From Mesorhizobium terrae (GTDB lineage: Bacteria; Pseudomonadota; Alphaproteobacteria; Rhizobiales; Rhizobiaceae): a DNA stretch of 64,000 bases. The DNA is taken from positions 1,798,001 through 1,862,000 of the forward strand of contig NZ_CP044218.1 of NCBI RefSeq assembly GCF_008727715.1. Reading direction: 5' to 3'. Under the pieces are notes generated by a model. It was not told the DNA's origin and made no database searches. It saw nothing but the letters and a program-made list of their open reading frames with translations. The translations under genes were made by a program, and so were the position numbers. Positions 1 through 11,934 of this stretch are shown piece after piece (the stretch's first letter is position 1; every line of letters begins with the position of its first letter).

Positions 1-30
1 CCCTGAACGGCAACGATGGCAGGAGCAGAC

Positions 31-1224
31 ATGGCGAATGACAACCGGCGATCGGTTTCGGTCTTCCGCGAGTTTCTCGATGGCGAAGCCGCCGGCGGCA
101 TCATCCTCATCGCGGCTGCCGCGCTTGCGTTGATCGTCGCCAATTCGCCGCTGGCCGAAACCTATTTCGCCGCGCTGCACGCCTATCTCGGTCCGCTCAG
201 CCTGCTGCACTGGATCAACGATGCGCTGATGGCCGTCTTCTTCCTACTCGTCGGGCTGGAGATCAAACGCGAGGTGCTTGACGGGCAGCTCTCCACCTGG
301 CCGCGCCGCATGCTGCCGGGCATCGCGGCGGCCGGCGGCATGGCGGTGCCGGCTCTGGTCTATGTCGCCATCAACCGCGACAACGCCGCCGCCCTTCCCG
401 GCTGGGCGATCCCGACCGCCACCGACATCGCCTTCGCGCTCGGCGTGTTGTCGCTACTCGGCAACCGCGTGCCGGCGTCGCTGAAGGTATTCCTGACCGC
501 ACTCGCCATCATCGATGACCTTGGCGCGGTCGTCATCATCGCGCTGTTCTATACGAGCGGCCTGTCGTTCATTTATCTCGCGGCGGCGCTGGCCGTCATT
601 GTCGTCCTTGTCGTGCTCAACCGCATGGGCGTGCTGTCGCTGATACCCTATCTGGTGCTCGGCGTCGTGCTGTGGGTCCTGGTGCTGAAATCGGGCGTGC
701 ATGCGACGCTGGCAGGCGTGGCACTGGCGCTGACCATCCCGCTCAAGGCGACACCCGGCATTGCCCACGATCTGGAGCATTCGCCGCTGCACCAGCTGGA
801 ACACGCGCTGCACCGCTTCGTGCCGCTGATCATCATCCCCATTTTCGGCTTCGCCAATGCCGGCGTCTCATTGGCTGGCCTGACACCGGCCGCGCTGGTC
901 GAACCGCTGACGCTCGGCGTCGCGGCGGGGCTTGTCCTCGGCAAGCTGGTGGGGGTGCTCGGCGCGTCGGCCTTGGCCATCAAGCTCGGCCTCGCCGATC
1001 TGCCGATGCGCGCCGGCTGGATGCACATGACCGGCATTGCGCTGCTATGCGGCATCGGCTTCACGATGAGCCTGTTCATCGGCCTGCTCGCCTTCGCCAA
1101 CAGTCCCGAGCTGCAGGATGCGGTCAAGGTCGGCATCCTGGCCGGCTCGCTGATCGCGGCACTTGGCGGCGCGGCGCTGCTGATGGCCGCGCCCAGCGTC
1201 GCCGATCACGGCGAGGACGAATAA
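31..1224 (+). CDS. nhaA: Na+/H+ antiporter NhaA
   Basis: This is a 397-residue inner-membrane sodium/proton antiporter of the NhaA family, which exports Na+ (or Li+) in exchange for protons and helps cope with salt and alkaline stress. The paired aspartates of the ion-binding site are visible at about residues 162-163 ([10 protein letters not shown]), with another conserved acidic position near 132 (TATDIAF) and the N-terminal signature [10 protein letters not shown] near 73-82. About a dozen hydrophobic segments span the protein, and its length fits the family. The start at 31 is preferred over the in-frame ATG at 16 because AGGAG at 21-25 lies five bases before it. The gene is closed by a strong terminator, so it is probably transcribed alone. 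The promoter lies outside the window. Confidence 0.95.
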   Translation: MANDNRRSVSVFREFLDGEAAGGIILIAAAALALIVANSPLAETYFAALHAYLGPLSLLHWINDALMAVFFLLVGLEIKREVLDGQLSTWPRRMLPGIAAAGGMAVPALVYVAINRDNAAALPGWAIPTATDIAFALGVLSLLGNRVPASLKVFLTALAIIDDLGAVVIIALFYTSGLSFIYLAAALAVIVVLVVLNRMGVLSLIPYLVLGVVLWVLVLKSGVHATLAGVALALTIPLKATPGIAHDLEHSPLHQLEHALHRFVPLIIIPIFGFANAGVSLAGLTPAALVEPLTLGVAAGLVLGKLVGVLGASALAIKLGLADLPMRAGWMHMTGIALLCGIGFTMSLFIGLLAFANSPELQDAVKVGILAGSLIAALGGAALLMAAPSVADHGEDE

Positions 1225-1239
1225 ACCAGGTCCGAATGA

Positions 1240-1280
1240 AAAAGGCCGGGGTGTCCTATTGGAAACGCCGGCCTTTTGTT
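1240..1280 (+). terminator. Rho-independent terminator of nhaA
   Basis: A perfect 10-bp inverted repeat (AAAAGGCCGG at 1240-1249, CCGGCCTTTT at 1268-1277) is followed by a T-rich run, 15 bp after the nhaA stop. The A-rich left side could also serve minus-strand transcripts. Confidence 0.85.
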
Positions 1281-1331
1281 TTGAAATCGGTTCGTGCGGC
1301 GACCACCCGCACGGGCAGGCCGCCATGATCC

Positions 1332-1415
1332 TCAGGCTGGAGCGGTCTCCAGAAGCACGGCGACCAGCATGCCGGCGGCCATCAGCGCCAGGATCACCTT
1401 TTTCATCATGTTCAT
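1332..1415 (-). CDS. 27-residue hydrophobic small protein, unknown function
   Basis: This short reading frame begins ATG-AAC-ATG-ATG-AAA-AAG and has an excellent ribosome binding site (AGGAGA, complement of 1421-1426) five bases before the start. The predicted peptide has a lysine pair followed by about 18 hydrophobic residues (VILALMAAGMLVAVLLE) and ends in TAPA, like a single-pass membrane peptide or a signal peptide with almost no mature part. It lies 93 bp downstream of copA on the same strand, so it may be read through from the copper ATPase transcript. I do not recognise a family. It could be a real small membrane protein or a chance frame; the Shine-Dalgarno match is the main argument for it. 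Confidence 0.5.
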   Translation of the reverse strand: MNMMKKVILALMAAGMLVAVLLETAPA

Positions 1416-1482
1416 GCGAATCTCCTTTTTGCCGTCCCTAAGTGGGGCCTGCGGCGCCGCTCGTCCAGAGGTACCGGCGCCA

Positions 1483-1508
1483 CAGCCTAGAGTTTCAAGC
1501 AACTCAGC

Positions 1509-1522
<14 letters not shown>
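1483..1522. repeat. 22-bp-period tandem near-duplication at the copA 3' end
   Basis: CAGCCTAGAGTTTCAAGC (1483-1500) and CAGCCTAAAGTTTCAAGC (1505-1522) differ at one of 18 positions and are offset by 22 bp. The right copy contains the last codons and stop of copA; the left copy lies just beyond the stop. Confidence 0.8.
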
Positions 1523-4028
<2,506 letters not shown>

Positions 4029-4061
4029 CAAAGAATCCCTCGTATTTCCAGCTTTTGACCG

Positions 4062-4092
4062 CAGATAGGGCTTCCAGCAACTGGAAGGTCAA
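4062..4092 (-). promoter_or_regulatory. MerR/CueR-type copper-responsive promoter of copA
   Basis: Read on the minus strand, TTGACC (4087-4092) is followed by a 19-bp spacer and TATCTG (4062-4067). The dyad CTTCCAG-N3-CTGGAAG (4071-4087) overlaps the spacer. An over-long 19-bp spacer with a CTTCC/GGAAG dyad is the hallmark of promoters distorted and activated by CueR-type MerR regulators. The -10 lies 34 bp before the copA start. Confidence 0.85.
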
Positions 4093-4189
4093 GCGCTTAT
4101 TCCTGCGCCTGCCCAGGTCGCGCCGTCCCCATACCCATAGCCGTCAAAACAGGCTATAGACGCCGCCGGAAAGGCGCTAGCTGAGACGA

Positions 4190-6988
4190 ATGGCGAAGAT
4201 TCCCCTCAAGCTCGACGAGATCATCGACGGCAAGACGCTGCGCGAGGAATTGTCGGCGCTGACCGCCGAAACCAATGGCGACGGCTCCAGCGCGTCGACG
4301 CGCGCCGCCGTGCTGCTTGTCCTTAAGGAGCGCATCGCCAGCGGGCGCAAGATCGCCGAAAAGATGCTGATGCAGGATGGCGGCGGCATCGCCTGCGCCG
4401 AGCGGCTGTCGCATCTGATGGATGAGATCATCGCCGCGCTCTACGATTTCGCCGTCACCCATGTCTATCGCGCCAAGAACCCGTCCGCGGCCGAGCGCAT
4501 GGCGATCGTCGCCGTCGGCGGTTATGGCCGCGGCACGCTGGCGCCGGGCTCCGACATCGATCTCCTGTTCCTCCTGCCCTACAAGCAGACGCCCTGGGGC
4601 GAGCAGATCGTCGAATACATGCTCTACATGCTGTGGGACATGGGGCTGAAGGTCGGCCACGCCACCCGCAACATCGAGGAATGCCTGCGGCTGTCGCGCT
4701 CCGACATGACGATCCGCACCGCCGTTCTGGAAGCGCGCTTCGTCTGGGGCGAAAAAGCGCTTTGCGACGAGCTGATCACCCGCTTCGACCGCGAAGTGGT
4801 GCGCAATACCGGCGCCGAATATGCACAGGCCAAGCTTGCCGAGCGCGACGAACGGCATCGCAAGGGTGGTGAAAGCCGCTATCTGGTCGAGCCCAACATC
4901 AAGGACGGCAAGGGCGGCCTGCGCGATCTGCAGACCTTGTTCTGGATCGGCAAATATTTCTACCGTGAGCGTACCGTGGAAGAACTGGTCGCGCAGGGTG
5001 TGTTCACGCGCGACGAGTTCAACCAGTTCCAGAAGGCCGAGGATTTCCTGTGGGCGGTGCGCTGCCACATGCATTTCCTGACCGGCAAGGCCGAGGAGCG
5101 GCTGCATTTCGACATCCAGCGCGATATCGCCGACCGGCTCGGCTACAAGAGCCATCCCGGCCTGTCGGCGGTCGAGCGTTTCATGAAGCACTATTTCCTG
5201 GTCGCCAAGGATGTCGGCGACCTCACCCGTATCTTCTGCGCGGCGCTTGAGGAAGAGCAGGCCAGCCACGTCTCGGGTTTCAACCGGCTGTTCCTCACCT
5301 TCTCGCGCCGCCGCCGCAAGCTGGCCGGCACCGCCGATTTCATCATCGACAACGACCGCATCAACATCGCCGACAACAAGGTGTTCGACCGCGATCCGGT
5401 CAACCTTCTGCGCCTGTTCTGGTTCGCCGACCGCCACGGACTGGAATACCATCCAGATGCGCTGAAGCTGGTGACGCGCTCGCTCAAGCTGGTCGACCGC
5501 AATCTGCGCCGCGACCGCGAGGCCAACCGGCTGTTCATGGACATACTGACTTCGGACAACAAGCCCGAGCTCAATCTGCGTCGCATGAACGAGGCGGGTC
5601 TGCTCGGGCGGCTGATCCCCGATTTCGGCAAGATCGTCGCCATGATGCAGTTCAACATGTACCACCACTATACGGTGGACGAGCATCTGCTGCGCTGCAT
5701 CGACGTGCTGTCGGAAATCGAGCAGGGCGGCGGCGAGAAGATCCACCCGCTGTCGCACAAGCTGATCGGCGAACTGAAGAACCAGCGCGAGGCGCTTTAC
5801 GTCGCCGTGCTTTTGCACGACATCGCCAAGGGCCGGCCGGAGGACCATTCCGAGGCCGGCGCCAAGATCGCCCGGCGCATCTGCCCGCATATGGGACTTT
5901 CGGCCATCGACACCGAAACCGTCGCCTGGCTGGTGGAGAACCATCTGGTCATGTCGATGACCGCGCAGACGCGCGACCTGAACGACCGCAAGACGATCGA
6001 GGATTTCGCCGATGTCGTGCAGTCGGTGGAGCGGCTGAAAATGCTGCTCATCCTCACCGTCTGCGATATTCGTGGCGTCGGGCCAGGCGTCTGGAACGGC
6101 TGGAAGGGCCAGCTTCTGCGCACGCTCTATTATGAGACCGAGCTGCTTTTGACCGGCGGCTTCTCCGAGGTCTCGCGTGCCGACCGCACGGCGGCGGCGC
6201 GGGACCGGCTGGAAGAGGCGCTGGCAGGCTGGCCGCAGGACGAGCGCAAGCGCCTCGTCGGCCTGCATTATGAGAACTACCTGCTCGCCGTCGACCTCAA
6301 GGATCAGCTGCGCCACGCCGAATTCGTGCGCGAAGCCGATGCCGCCGGCAAAAAGCTCGCCACCATGGTCAAGACGCACGAATTCGAGGCGGTGACCGAG
6401 ATTACCGTGCTGGCGCAGGACCATCCGCGCCTGCTCTCGGTCATTGCCGGCGCTTGCGCGGCAGCGGGCGGCAACATCGTCGACGCGCAGATCTTCACCA
6501 CCTCGGACGGCCGCGCGCTGGACACGATCCTGATCGCACGCGAGTTCGACCGCGACGAGGACGAGCGCCGGCGCGGCGAGCGCGTCGGCAAGCTGATCGA
6601 GGACGTTCTGTCCGGCCGCTCCTGGCTGCCCGAAATGATCGAGAAGCGCGCCAAGCCGAAGCGCGGCGCCAAGGCCTTCCGCATCCAGCCGCGCGCCGAG
6701 ATCCGCAACGCGCTGTCCAATCGCTTCTCGGTGATCGAGGTGGAAGGGCTGGATCGGCCCGGCTTGCTTTCCGAAATCACCGGCACGTTGTCGGACCTGT
6801 CGCTCGATATCGCCTCGGCCCACATCACCACCTTCGGCGAGAAGGTGATCGACACTTTCTACGTCACCGACCTGACCAACCAGAAGATCGAAAACCAGAG
6901 CCGCCTGAAAACCATTCGCGAGCGGCTGATCGCAACGCTGGACGGCTCGCAGGCCGCCCGCGGCAAGACCAAGGCCGCGGCGGAATAG
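4190..6988 (+). CDS. glnD: [Protein-PII] uridylyltransferase/uridylyl-removing enzyme
   Basis: This 932-residue bifunctional nitrogen sensor uridylylates PII proteins when glutamine is low and removes UMP when it is high. The nucleotidyltransferase domain carries GGYGRG at 110-115 and SDID at 121-124. An HD hydrolase domain ([16 protein letters not shown], around 540-555) does the removal step, and two C-terminal ACT domains (starting near 737 and 846, each with a DxPxLLS-type motif) bind glutamine. The length fits rhizobial GlnD. The gene starts divergently from copA, 161 bp away, and murJ follows after 57 bp, so the two are probably one transcript, an arrangement usual in rhizobia. No clear Shine-Dalgarno is seen, but the first ATG matches the family start. 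Confidence 0.96.
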   Translation: MAKIPLKLDEIIDGKTLREELSALTAETNGDGSSASTRAAVLLVLKERIASGRKIAEKMLMQDGGGIACAERLSHLMDEIIAALYDFAVTHVYRAKNPSAAERMAIVAVGGYGRGTLAPGSDIDLLFLLPYKQTPWGEQIVEYMLYMLWDMGLKVGHATRNIEECLRLSRSDMTIRTAVLEARFVWGEKALCDELITRFDREVVRNTGAEYAQAKLAERDERHRKGGESRYLVEPNIKDGKGGLRDLQTLFWIGKYFYRERTVEELVAQGVFTRDEFNQFQKAEDFLWAVRCHMHFLTGKAEERLHFDIQRDIADRLGYKSHPGLSAVERFMKHYFLVAKDVGDLTRIFCAALEEEQASHVSGFNRLFLTFSRRRRKLAGTADFIIDNDRINIADNKVFDRDPVNLLRLFWFADRHGLEYHPDALKLVTRSLKLVDRNLRRDREANRLFMDILTSDNKPELNLRRMNEAGLLGRLIPDFGKIVAMMQFNMYHHYTVDEHLLRCIDVLSEIEQGGGEKIHPLSHKLIGELKNQREALYVAVLLHDIAKGRPEDHSEAGAKIARRICPHMGLSAIDTETVAWLVENHLVMSMTAQTRDLNDRKTIEDFADVVQSVERLKMLLILTVCDIRGVGPGVWNGWKGQLLRTLYYETELLLTGGFSEVSRADRTAAARDRLEEALAGWPQDERKRLVGLHYENYLLAVDLKDQLRHAEFVREADAAGKKLATMVKTHEFEAVTEITVLAQDHPRLLSVIAGACAAAGGNIVDAQIFTTSDGRALDTILIAREFDRDEDERRRGERVGKLIEDVLSGRSWLPEMIEKRAKPKRGAKAFRIQPRAEIRNALSNRFSVIEVEGLDRPGLLSEITGTLSDLSLDIASAHITTFGEKVIDTFYVTDLTNQKIENQSRLKTIRERLIATLDGSQAARGKTKAAAE

Positions 6989-7045
6989 CGCCACGCATCC
7001 CATGCCCCATCGCCCCTTCACCCGTGCTCCGCACAGGAATACCGC

Positions 7046-8644
7046 ATGAGCCTCGTCAAGAAATTCGCCACCGTCGCTTCGGGCACGCTGATGAGCCGCG
7101 CGCTCGGCTTCACGCGCGAGATGTTCATGGCCGCCGCCCTCGGTACCGGTCCGATCGCCGACGCCTTCAACGCCGCCTTCCAGTTGCCCAACACCTTCCG
7201 CCGGCTGTTCGCCGAGGGTGCGTTCAACGCTGCCTTCGTGCCGCTGTTCTCCAAGGAGATCGAGGCCAATGGCGTCGAGGGCGCCAAGCGCTTTTCCGAG
7301 GAAGTGTTCGGCGTGCTGTTCTCAGTGCTGCTGGTGCTGACCATCGCCATGGAACTGGCGATGCCGCTGATCGTGCGTTACCTGGTGGCACCCGGCTTCG
7401 CCGACATCCCCGGCAAGTTCGACATGACGGTGCGGCTGGCAACCGTCATGTTCCCCTACCTCATCTGCATGTCGCTCGGCGCCATGATGGCCGGCATGCT
7501 GAATTCGCTGCGCCGCTACTTCGCCGCCGCCGTCGCGCCGGTGTTCCTCAACATCATCCTGATCGCGGTGCTCGCCTATGCCTGGTACAAGGGCAAGGAC
7601 GCGTATTATGTCGGCTATGGGCTCGCCTGGGGCGTGCTGGCGGCGGGCCTGGTGCAGCTTGCCATCGTGTGGATTGCCGTGCGCCACGCCGGCATCTCGA
7701 TCGGTTTCCGCTGGCCGCACATGACACCCAACGTCAAGCGGCTGCTGTGGCTGGCACTGCCGGCGGCAATCACCGGCGGCATCACCCAGATCAACCAGCT
7801 GATCGGCACGGCGATCGCGTCGGGCCAGAACAGCGCTGTCTCCTCGCTCGCCTATGCCGACCGCATCTACCAATTGCCGCTCGGCGTCGTCGGCGTGGCG
7901 GTGGCGATCGTGCTTTTGCCGGAACTGTCGCGCGCGCTGAAATCCGGCAACATGGTGGAGGCCGCCAACCTGCAGAACCGCTCGGTCGAGTTCACGCTGT
8001 TCATGACGCTGCCGGCGGCGGTGGCGCTGCTGGTCATGTCGGAACCGATCGTGCGACTGCTCTACGAGCGCGGCGCCTTCGCCGCCAACAATTCGACGCC
8101 GACGGTCGCCGCCATCCTGGCGATCTTCGGTCTCGGCCTGCCGGCCTTCGTGCTGATCAAGGCCTTCACACCAGGTTATTTCGCGCGCGAGGACACGCGC
8201 ACGCCGATGATCTTCGCGGCGATCTCGGTGGTCGCCAATGTCGCCATCGCGCTCACTTTGTTTCCGTCCATGGGCGCGCCCGGCATCGCGGTGGCTTCGG
8301 CCGTCGCCGGCTGGCTGAATGCGATCATGCTGCTTGCCGTGCTCGTCCGGCGCGGCCATTGGGGCCGCGACGTGCCGCTGCTCAAACGCATTCCGCGTCT
8401 CGTGCTGGCGGCGGCATTGATGGGAGCCGCGCTCTATTTCGGCGAGCACTGGTTCACGGTGCAATTGTCGTCGGCGGCACATCTGACGACCAAGGCGGTG
8501 ACTCTGGTCGGCCTGTCGGCAGCAGGCGCTGTGATCTATTTCGTGATCGCCTTCGCCATTGGCGGCGCCGATTTCGGCATGATCCGCCGCAACATCAAGC
8601 GCGGCAACGCCAAGGGTTCGCCGGCGCCCGTCGATACGGAATAG
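7046..8644 (+). CDS. murJ: Lipid II flippase MurJ (MviN)
   Basis: This 532-residue polytopic membrane protein of the MOP superfamily flips lipid II across the inner membrane for peptidoglycan synthesis. The MurJ/MviN N terminus (SLVKKFATVASGTLMSRALG), the motif GTGPIADAFNAAFQLPNTFR and about 14 hydrophobic helices are present. The start ATG has AGGA upstream (7035-7038). It follows glnD by 57 bp and probably shares its promoter. A hairpin 19 bp beyond the stop may end the transcript before the convergent cupredoxin gene. Confidence 0.96.
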   Translation: MSLVKKFATVASGTLMSRALGFTREMFMAAALGTGPIADAFNAAFQLPNTFRRLFAEGAFNAAFVPLFSKEIEANGVEGAKRFSEEVFGVLFSVLLVLTIAMELAMPLIVRYLVAPGFADIPGKFDMTVRLATVMFPYLICMSLGAMMAGMLNSLRRYFAAAVAPVFLNIILIAVLAYAWYKGKDAYYVGYGLAWGVLAAGLVQLAIVWIAVRHAGISIGFRWPHMTPNVKRLLWLALPAAITGGITQINQLIGTAIASGQNSAVSSLAYADRIYQLPLGVVGVAVAIVLLPELSRALKSGNMVEAANLQNRSVEFTLFMTLPAAVALLVMSEPIVRLLYERGAFAANNSTPTVAAILAIFGLGLPAFVLIKAFTPGYFAREDTRTPMIFAAISVVANVAIALTLFPSMGAPGIAVASAVAGWLNAIMLLAVLVRRGHWGRDVPLLKRIPRLVLAAALMGAALYFGEHWFTVQLSSAAHLTTKAVTLVGLSAAGAVIYFVIAFAIGGADFGMIRRNIKRGNAKGSPAPVDTE

Positions 8645-8662
8645 CGAGCGACCGGCCTTGGC

Positions 8663-8688
8663 GCCGAAGCCGGACCACCGGCTTCGGC
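8663..8688. other. Perfect 11-bp hairpin between convergent genes
   Basis: GCCGAAGCCGG (8663-8673), loop ACCA, CCGGCTTCGGC (8678-8688). It separates murJ from the convergent cupredoxin gene but has no T-run on either side, so it is not a canonical intrinsic terminator. It may stall polymerase with Rho help or protect 3' ends. Confidence 0.7.
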
Positions 8689-8710
8689 TCTCCAGTTCCA
8701 ATCTCTCCGA

Positions 8711-9031
8711 TCACGGAGCAGAGACGGCAATTCTACCCTTCATATTCGGGTGGAAACGGCAGAAATAATCGAGGGTGCCAGCCTTCTCCAGAACGATGCT
8801 TCCCGACTTCGCGACGGGCAGCATCACTTCCCATTCTCCCGTCACCGTCGCGGTATGAGCGAACGCGTCCTTGTTCACCCATTGGACGGTGTCTCCGACA
8901 CTGGCGCCGATTTCAGCGGGAGAGAACGCCATCTTTTCGACCGTAACCGTTATCGTCTTGGCGTGAGCCGACAATGTGCCCAAGCCGAGCGCCAGCACCA
9001 AAGGAGGCAGGAGGCGACGTTGCGCGCACAT
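8711..9031 (-). CDS. Periplasmic cupredoxin (plastocyanin/azurin-like)
   Basis: This 106-residue protein has a signal peptide ending near AHA (residue 24), so the mature part of about 82 residues should lie in the periplasm. It matches the cupredoxin fold, with a complete type 1 copper ligand set: His59 (AFAHTA), Cys91 and His94 (YFCRFHPNM) and Met97. Such proteins carry electrons or bind copper; the partner is unknown. It begins 8 bp after the DUF4142 gene on the same strand, so the two form an operon, with an ECF sigma factor gene just upstream. The neighbourhood suggests a stress-induced envelope function; this is inference. Confidence 0.88.
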   Translation of the reverse strand: MCAQRRLLPPLVLALGLGTLSAHAKTITVTVEKMAFSPAEIGASVGDTVQWVNKDAFAHTATVTGEWEVMLPVAKSGSIVLEKAGTLDYFCRFHPNMKGRIAVSAP

Positions 9032-9039
9032 GGCCGATC

Positions 9040-9564
9040 CTATTTCAGCTCGGACGCAACCATCTCGGCATGTTTTTCATGGCCCTGGAATATCTTGAGC
9101 CCGGTTTCCAGCAGGCTCTTGAGTTCCGCATTTTGTGCCGACGGAATGAGCAGCGTCTCCAGCGCGCCGTTGACCTGCTTGTGATAGGCGACTTCGTTGG
9201 CAACATAAGCCTTGTCGAAAGCGTCACCGTCGAGCTTTTCAAGCTTGGTCTTCTCGGCAGCAGCCGCTTCGGTCAGCGCCTTGCTCGTTGCATTGTCTTG
9301 CGGCGTCACCTTGAGCTTCTTGACGAGGTCGAGCGCCTGTACGTTCACGGCCTCGTGATCACGTACCATGTCATTGGCAAAACCCACGACATCCTTGTTC
9401 TTGGATTTGGAAATGGCCAGTTTGGCCATATCCACGTCAAGCGCCCCAGCGGTATACGCGATATGGGCGATCTGCGGGTCGGTTGGCTTGTCCGCTGCCT
9501 GAGCAGCTCCAGCCGTGCCAAGCATCAAGGCGGCGACGAACGCCATATGCAATCTCGTGGTCAT
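9040..9564 (-). CDS. DUF4142 secreted protein
   Basis: This 174-residue protein has a signal peptide (MTTRLHMAFVAALMLG..., cleavage near AQA at 23) and a helical DUF4142 domain, a predicted ferritin-like four-helix bundle of unknown activity common in rhizobia. Helices with DPQIAHIAYTAG, ANDMVRDHEAVN and KAYVANEVAYHKQV carry the conserved histidines and acidic residues (DHE, YH, HEKH) typical of the family, which may bind metal. The start at 9564 is set by AGGAG (complement of 9574-9578) and the signal peptide; a longer frame upstream lacks support. It is the first gene of a pair with the cupredoxin. A perfect hairpin lies just upstream. Confidence 0.85.
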   Translation of the reverse strand: MTTRLHMAFVAALMLGTAGAAQAADKPTDPQIAHIAYTAGALDVDMAKLAISKSKNKDVVGFANDMVRDHEAVNVQALDLVKKLKVTPQDNATSKALTEAAAAEKTKLEKLDGDAFDKAYVANEVAYHKQVNGALETLLIPSAQNAELKSLLETGLKIFQGHEKHAEMVASELK

Positions 9565-9583
9565 CGGATGAACTCCTGTTTTC

Positions 9584-9603
9584 GTGCTCGCAATAGCGAG
9601 CAC
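9584..9603. promoter_or_regulatory. Perfect 8-bp hairpin ahead of the DUF4142 gene
   Basis: GTGCTCGC (9584-9591), loop AATA, GCGAGCAC (9596-9603), 19 bp before the DUF4142 start and 65 bp after the sigma gene stop. No T-run follows on the minus strand. It may be an operator, a 5'-UTR element or a weak attenuator separating sigma gene from target gene expression. Confidence 0.5.
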
Positions 9604-9668
9604 TTCGGTTCGACATCCATTGGATGAACCACGTTGCGAAACGTTCCCGCGATCTCTTGCGAAAATCG

Positions 9669-10361
9669 TCAGCCGGAAAAACCGAGCCGTTTCATCACCG
9701 CTTCGGTCATGCGCTCGCAACGCGTGCCGGCGAAGGGAAATGCCTCGAGCAGCACCGGACCAATCTGCGCGTCGAGCCGCTCGCGCAACAGCTTGCGAGC
9801 GCGGTGCAGACGGGTTTTGACGGTTTGGGGCCTTATGTCGAGCAATTCGGCCGTCTCTTCCACGCTCAGGCCTTCTATGACGCGCGCGACGAAAACCATC
9901 CGAAACGTTTCGGGAAGACTGTCGGTGGCCTGTTCGACAAACCGCAGGATCTCTCGCTGAGCCATGTTCCGTTCCGGGTCGCCTAAACCTGCATTCAAGG
10001 GAAAGGGAATGATCCGGGCCGCCCCGGCATCCTCGACAGGCAATGACACTGTTTCGGCGCGCCGGGTCTTACGCAGGCGGCCAAGCGCCTCGTTGATGAC
10101 GATCCGCGATAGCCAGGTTGCCAGGGAGGAGTCGCCCCGGAAACCGGCGAGATTGGCAAACGCACGCAGATAGGCTTCCTGAACGGCGTCCTCGGCTTCC
10201 GCGTCGTTGCGCAGGATCGAACGCGCAAGCCGATAGAGCCGCTGGTTGTACCGTGTCATGATGGCGCGGAAGGCCGCAGCCTCACGCGCCAGCGCCCCGC
10301 GCACAAGATCGATGTCGCTCGCAGTGCTGAGAGGTATCAACGCTGATCTGACCGGCTGCAT
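9669..10361 (-). CDS. ECF-type RNA polymerase sigma factor
   Basis: This 230-residue sigma-70 family factor of the extracytoplasmic-function class has region 2 at about 30-100 (RLYRLARSILRNDAEAEDAV, FRGDSSLATWLSRI) and region 4 at about 140-195 (LPETFRMVFVARVIEGLSVE, TVKTRLHRARKLL). The start at 10361 has a strong GGAGGAGG upstream; a longer frame reaching 10589 is not supported. It sits directly upstream of, and in the same direction as, the DUF4142-cupredoxin pair, so those are natural candidate targets. No anti-sigma gene is adjacent: the next gene downstream is the DUF4142 protein and upstream is a divergent acyltransferase. How it is kept inactive is therefore unclear. Confidence 0.92.
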   Translation of the reverse strand: MQPVRSALIPLSTASDIDLVRGALAREAAAFRAIMTRYNQRLYRLARSILRNDAEAEDAVQEAYLRAFANLAGFRGDSSLATWLSRIVINEALGRLRKTRRAETVSLPVEDAGAARIIPFPLNAGLGDPERNMAQREILRFVEQATDSLPETFRMVFVARVIEGLSVEETAELLDIRPQTVKTRLHRARKLLRERLDAQIGPVLLEAFPFAGTRCERMTEAVMKRLGFSG

Positions 10362-10579
10362 CGAAACCTCCTCCATTTGGAAGTCAGATGGCGAAACGAC
10401 GATAAGGTTCCCGCCGTGCGAAAAAAATTGCAATGCCCGTGGCTTTTGATCGGTGGCGGGTGAGTTGAACTCTTCAGTGGACGCGATGTGAGTTCCGGTT
10501 TGCTGCTTTCTTAACGAAGCAAGGATAAAGTCGCGCGAAACCATTTTCGGCAGATGGCCTTTGCGCTGGAGCCTTCGCC

Positions 10580-11779
10580 ATGCAGCCAACCAGCCATCGC
10601 CTCTATTATGTTGACGCCCTGCGCGTTTCGGCCTTCGGCCTGCTCATTCTCTACCATTCGTCGGCTGCCTTCCTCTACGATCTGGACTGGCTGTTCAACA
10701 GTCCTGAAAAGAGCCAGACCCTGTCCCTGGTCACGCTGTTTCCCCGCGCCTGGCGGCTGGCGCTGCTGTTCTTCGTCTCCGGCATGGGCACTTGGTTCGC
10801 CTTCCGCTCGCAGACGACGTTCGACTTCCTGAAGGGCCGTTTCCTCAGGCTATTCCTGCCGCTGATCTTCGCCATGTGCGTGATCATCGTGCCGCAGGTC
10901 TGGTACGAGCGCCTGTCCGACGGCCGCTTCCAAGGCTCGCTGCTGGAGTTCTGGGTGCTGCGCTACTTCACCGAAGGCAAGTATCCCACCGGCAATTTCT
11001 CCTGGGCGCATATGTGGTTCGTCGCCTATCTCCTGGTGATGACGGTGATCTGCACGCCGATCTTCCGACTGTTCACCCTCCCCTCGACGCGCCGGCTGTC
11101 CGACTGGTTCGAACGCACGGCCCGCTCACCGGCCATCTACCTGTTCGTGCTTCTGCCGCTGGCGCTGCACCTGATCTTCCTGCCGTTCTTCCCGCGCGAA
11201 ACCAATGTGCTCTACAATGACGGCGCCTGGTTCGCGGTGTGGGCAAGCTGGTTCGGCCTCGGCTTTCTCGTCGCCAAACATCATCAGGCGGTGGTGCCCG
11301 CCATCATCGCCCGGCGTTGGTGGAGCCTTGCCATCGCCGCGGCTTTGACCATCTGGCTTTACCGGTTTTCCTGGGTGACCAAGGCGGCCAGCATCGGCGG
11401 CGAAACCGGCGGCATGTCGATGGCGCTCTACAAGACGCTGACCTTCTCGCTGGCCTGGACGGTGATCCTGGCCGCAGTCGGATTCGCGGCGCTGCACGCC
11501 AACCGCAAGAGCCCCGTCCTGAGTTGGCTGAACGCCAAGATCTTCCCGCTCTACATCGTCCACCAGACCTTCGTCATCATGGCGCTGTATTATGTTCTGC
11601 CGCTCGATCTCTCGCTGTGGAGTAAGCTTGCGCTGGTGGTGGCAATCACCACCTTCTGGTCGCTGCTTACCGCAGTGATCGCCGACCTTCTGCCTTCGCC
11701 CTTCCGCATGCTGGTCGGCCTGCCCGATCGTCGCAAGGTTCGCGCCCCCGACCAGAGCATGGCGGCCGCCGGCGGCTAA
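10580..11779 (+). CDS. Acyltransferase 3 family membrane protein
   Basis: This 399-residue integral membrane protein belongs to the acyltransferase 3 (OafA/OpgC-like) superfamily, which moves acetyl, succinyl or similar groups onto extracytoplasmic glycans or lipids. The N terminus has the family signature [20 protein letters not shown], with the conserved Arg and the catalytic-type His of helix 1. Roughly ten hydrophobic segments follow, with [12 protein letters not shown] and [14 protein letters not shown] late in the protein. The acceptor cannot be told from sequence; glucan modification (OpgC-like) is one option in rhizobia. It is divergent from the sigma gene, with 218 bp between the starts, and stands alone. 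Confidence 0.85.
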   Translation: MQPTSHRLYYVDALRVSAFGLLILYHSSAAFLYDLDWLFNSPEKSQTLSLVTLFPRAWRLALLFFVSGMGTWFAFRSQTTFDFLKGRFLRLFLPLIFAMCVIIVPQVWYERLSDGRFQGSLLEFWVLRYFTEGKYPTGNFSWAHMWFVAYLLVMTVICTPIFRLFTLPSTRRLSDWFERTARSPAIYLFVLLPLALHLIFLPFFPRETNVLYNDGAWFAVWASWFGLGFLVAKHHQAVVPAIIARRWWSLAIAAALTIWLYRFSWVTKAASIGGETGGMSMALYKTLTFSLAWTVILAAVGFAALHANRKSPVLSWLNAKIFPLYIVHQTFVIMALYYVLPLDLSLWSKLALVVAITTFWSLLTAVIADLLPSPFRMLVGLPDRRKVRAPDQSMAAAGG

Positions 11780-11934
11780 CCAGTCCAGTTCACGACCTTC
11801 TTACCGCCCGGCAACCGTTGTTTCGGCCCCGCCCTTCACGGCGAGGCTTGATCGACGCCCCGGCGTCGTCCATAACGCGCCGTCCGAAATTTCGCCGCGC
11901 GCGAAACGGCCCTCCACAAGCCAAGGAAACCAAC

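Noticed and set aside
4154..7021. 955-codon minus-strand open frame opposite glnD
   Set aside because: Very rich in Q, H, R, D, V and L in low-complexity order; it mirrors the high-GC third-position bias of glnD, which has complete domains.
6454..8946. 830-codon plus-strand open frame across glnD and murJ
   Set aside because: Out of frame with both genes and Arg/His-rich; both genes are well supported in their own frames.
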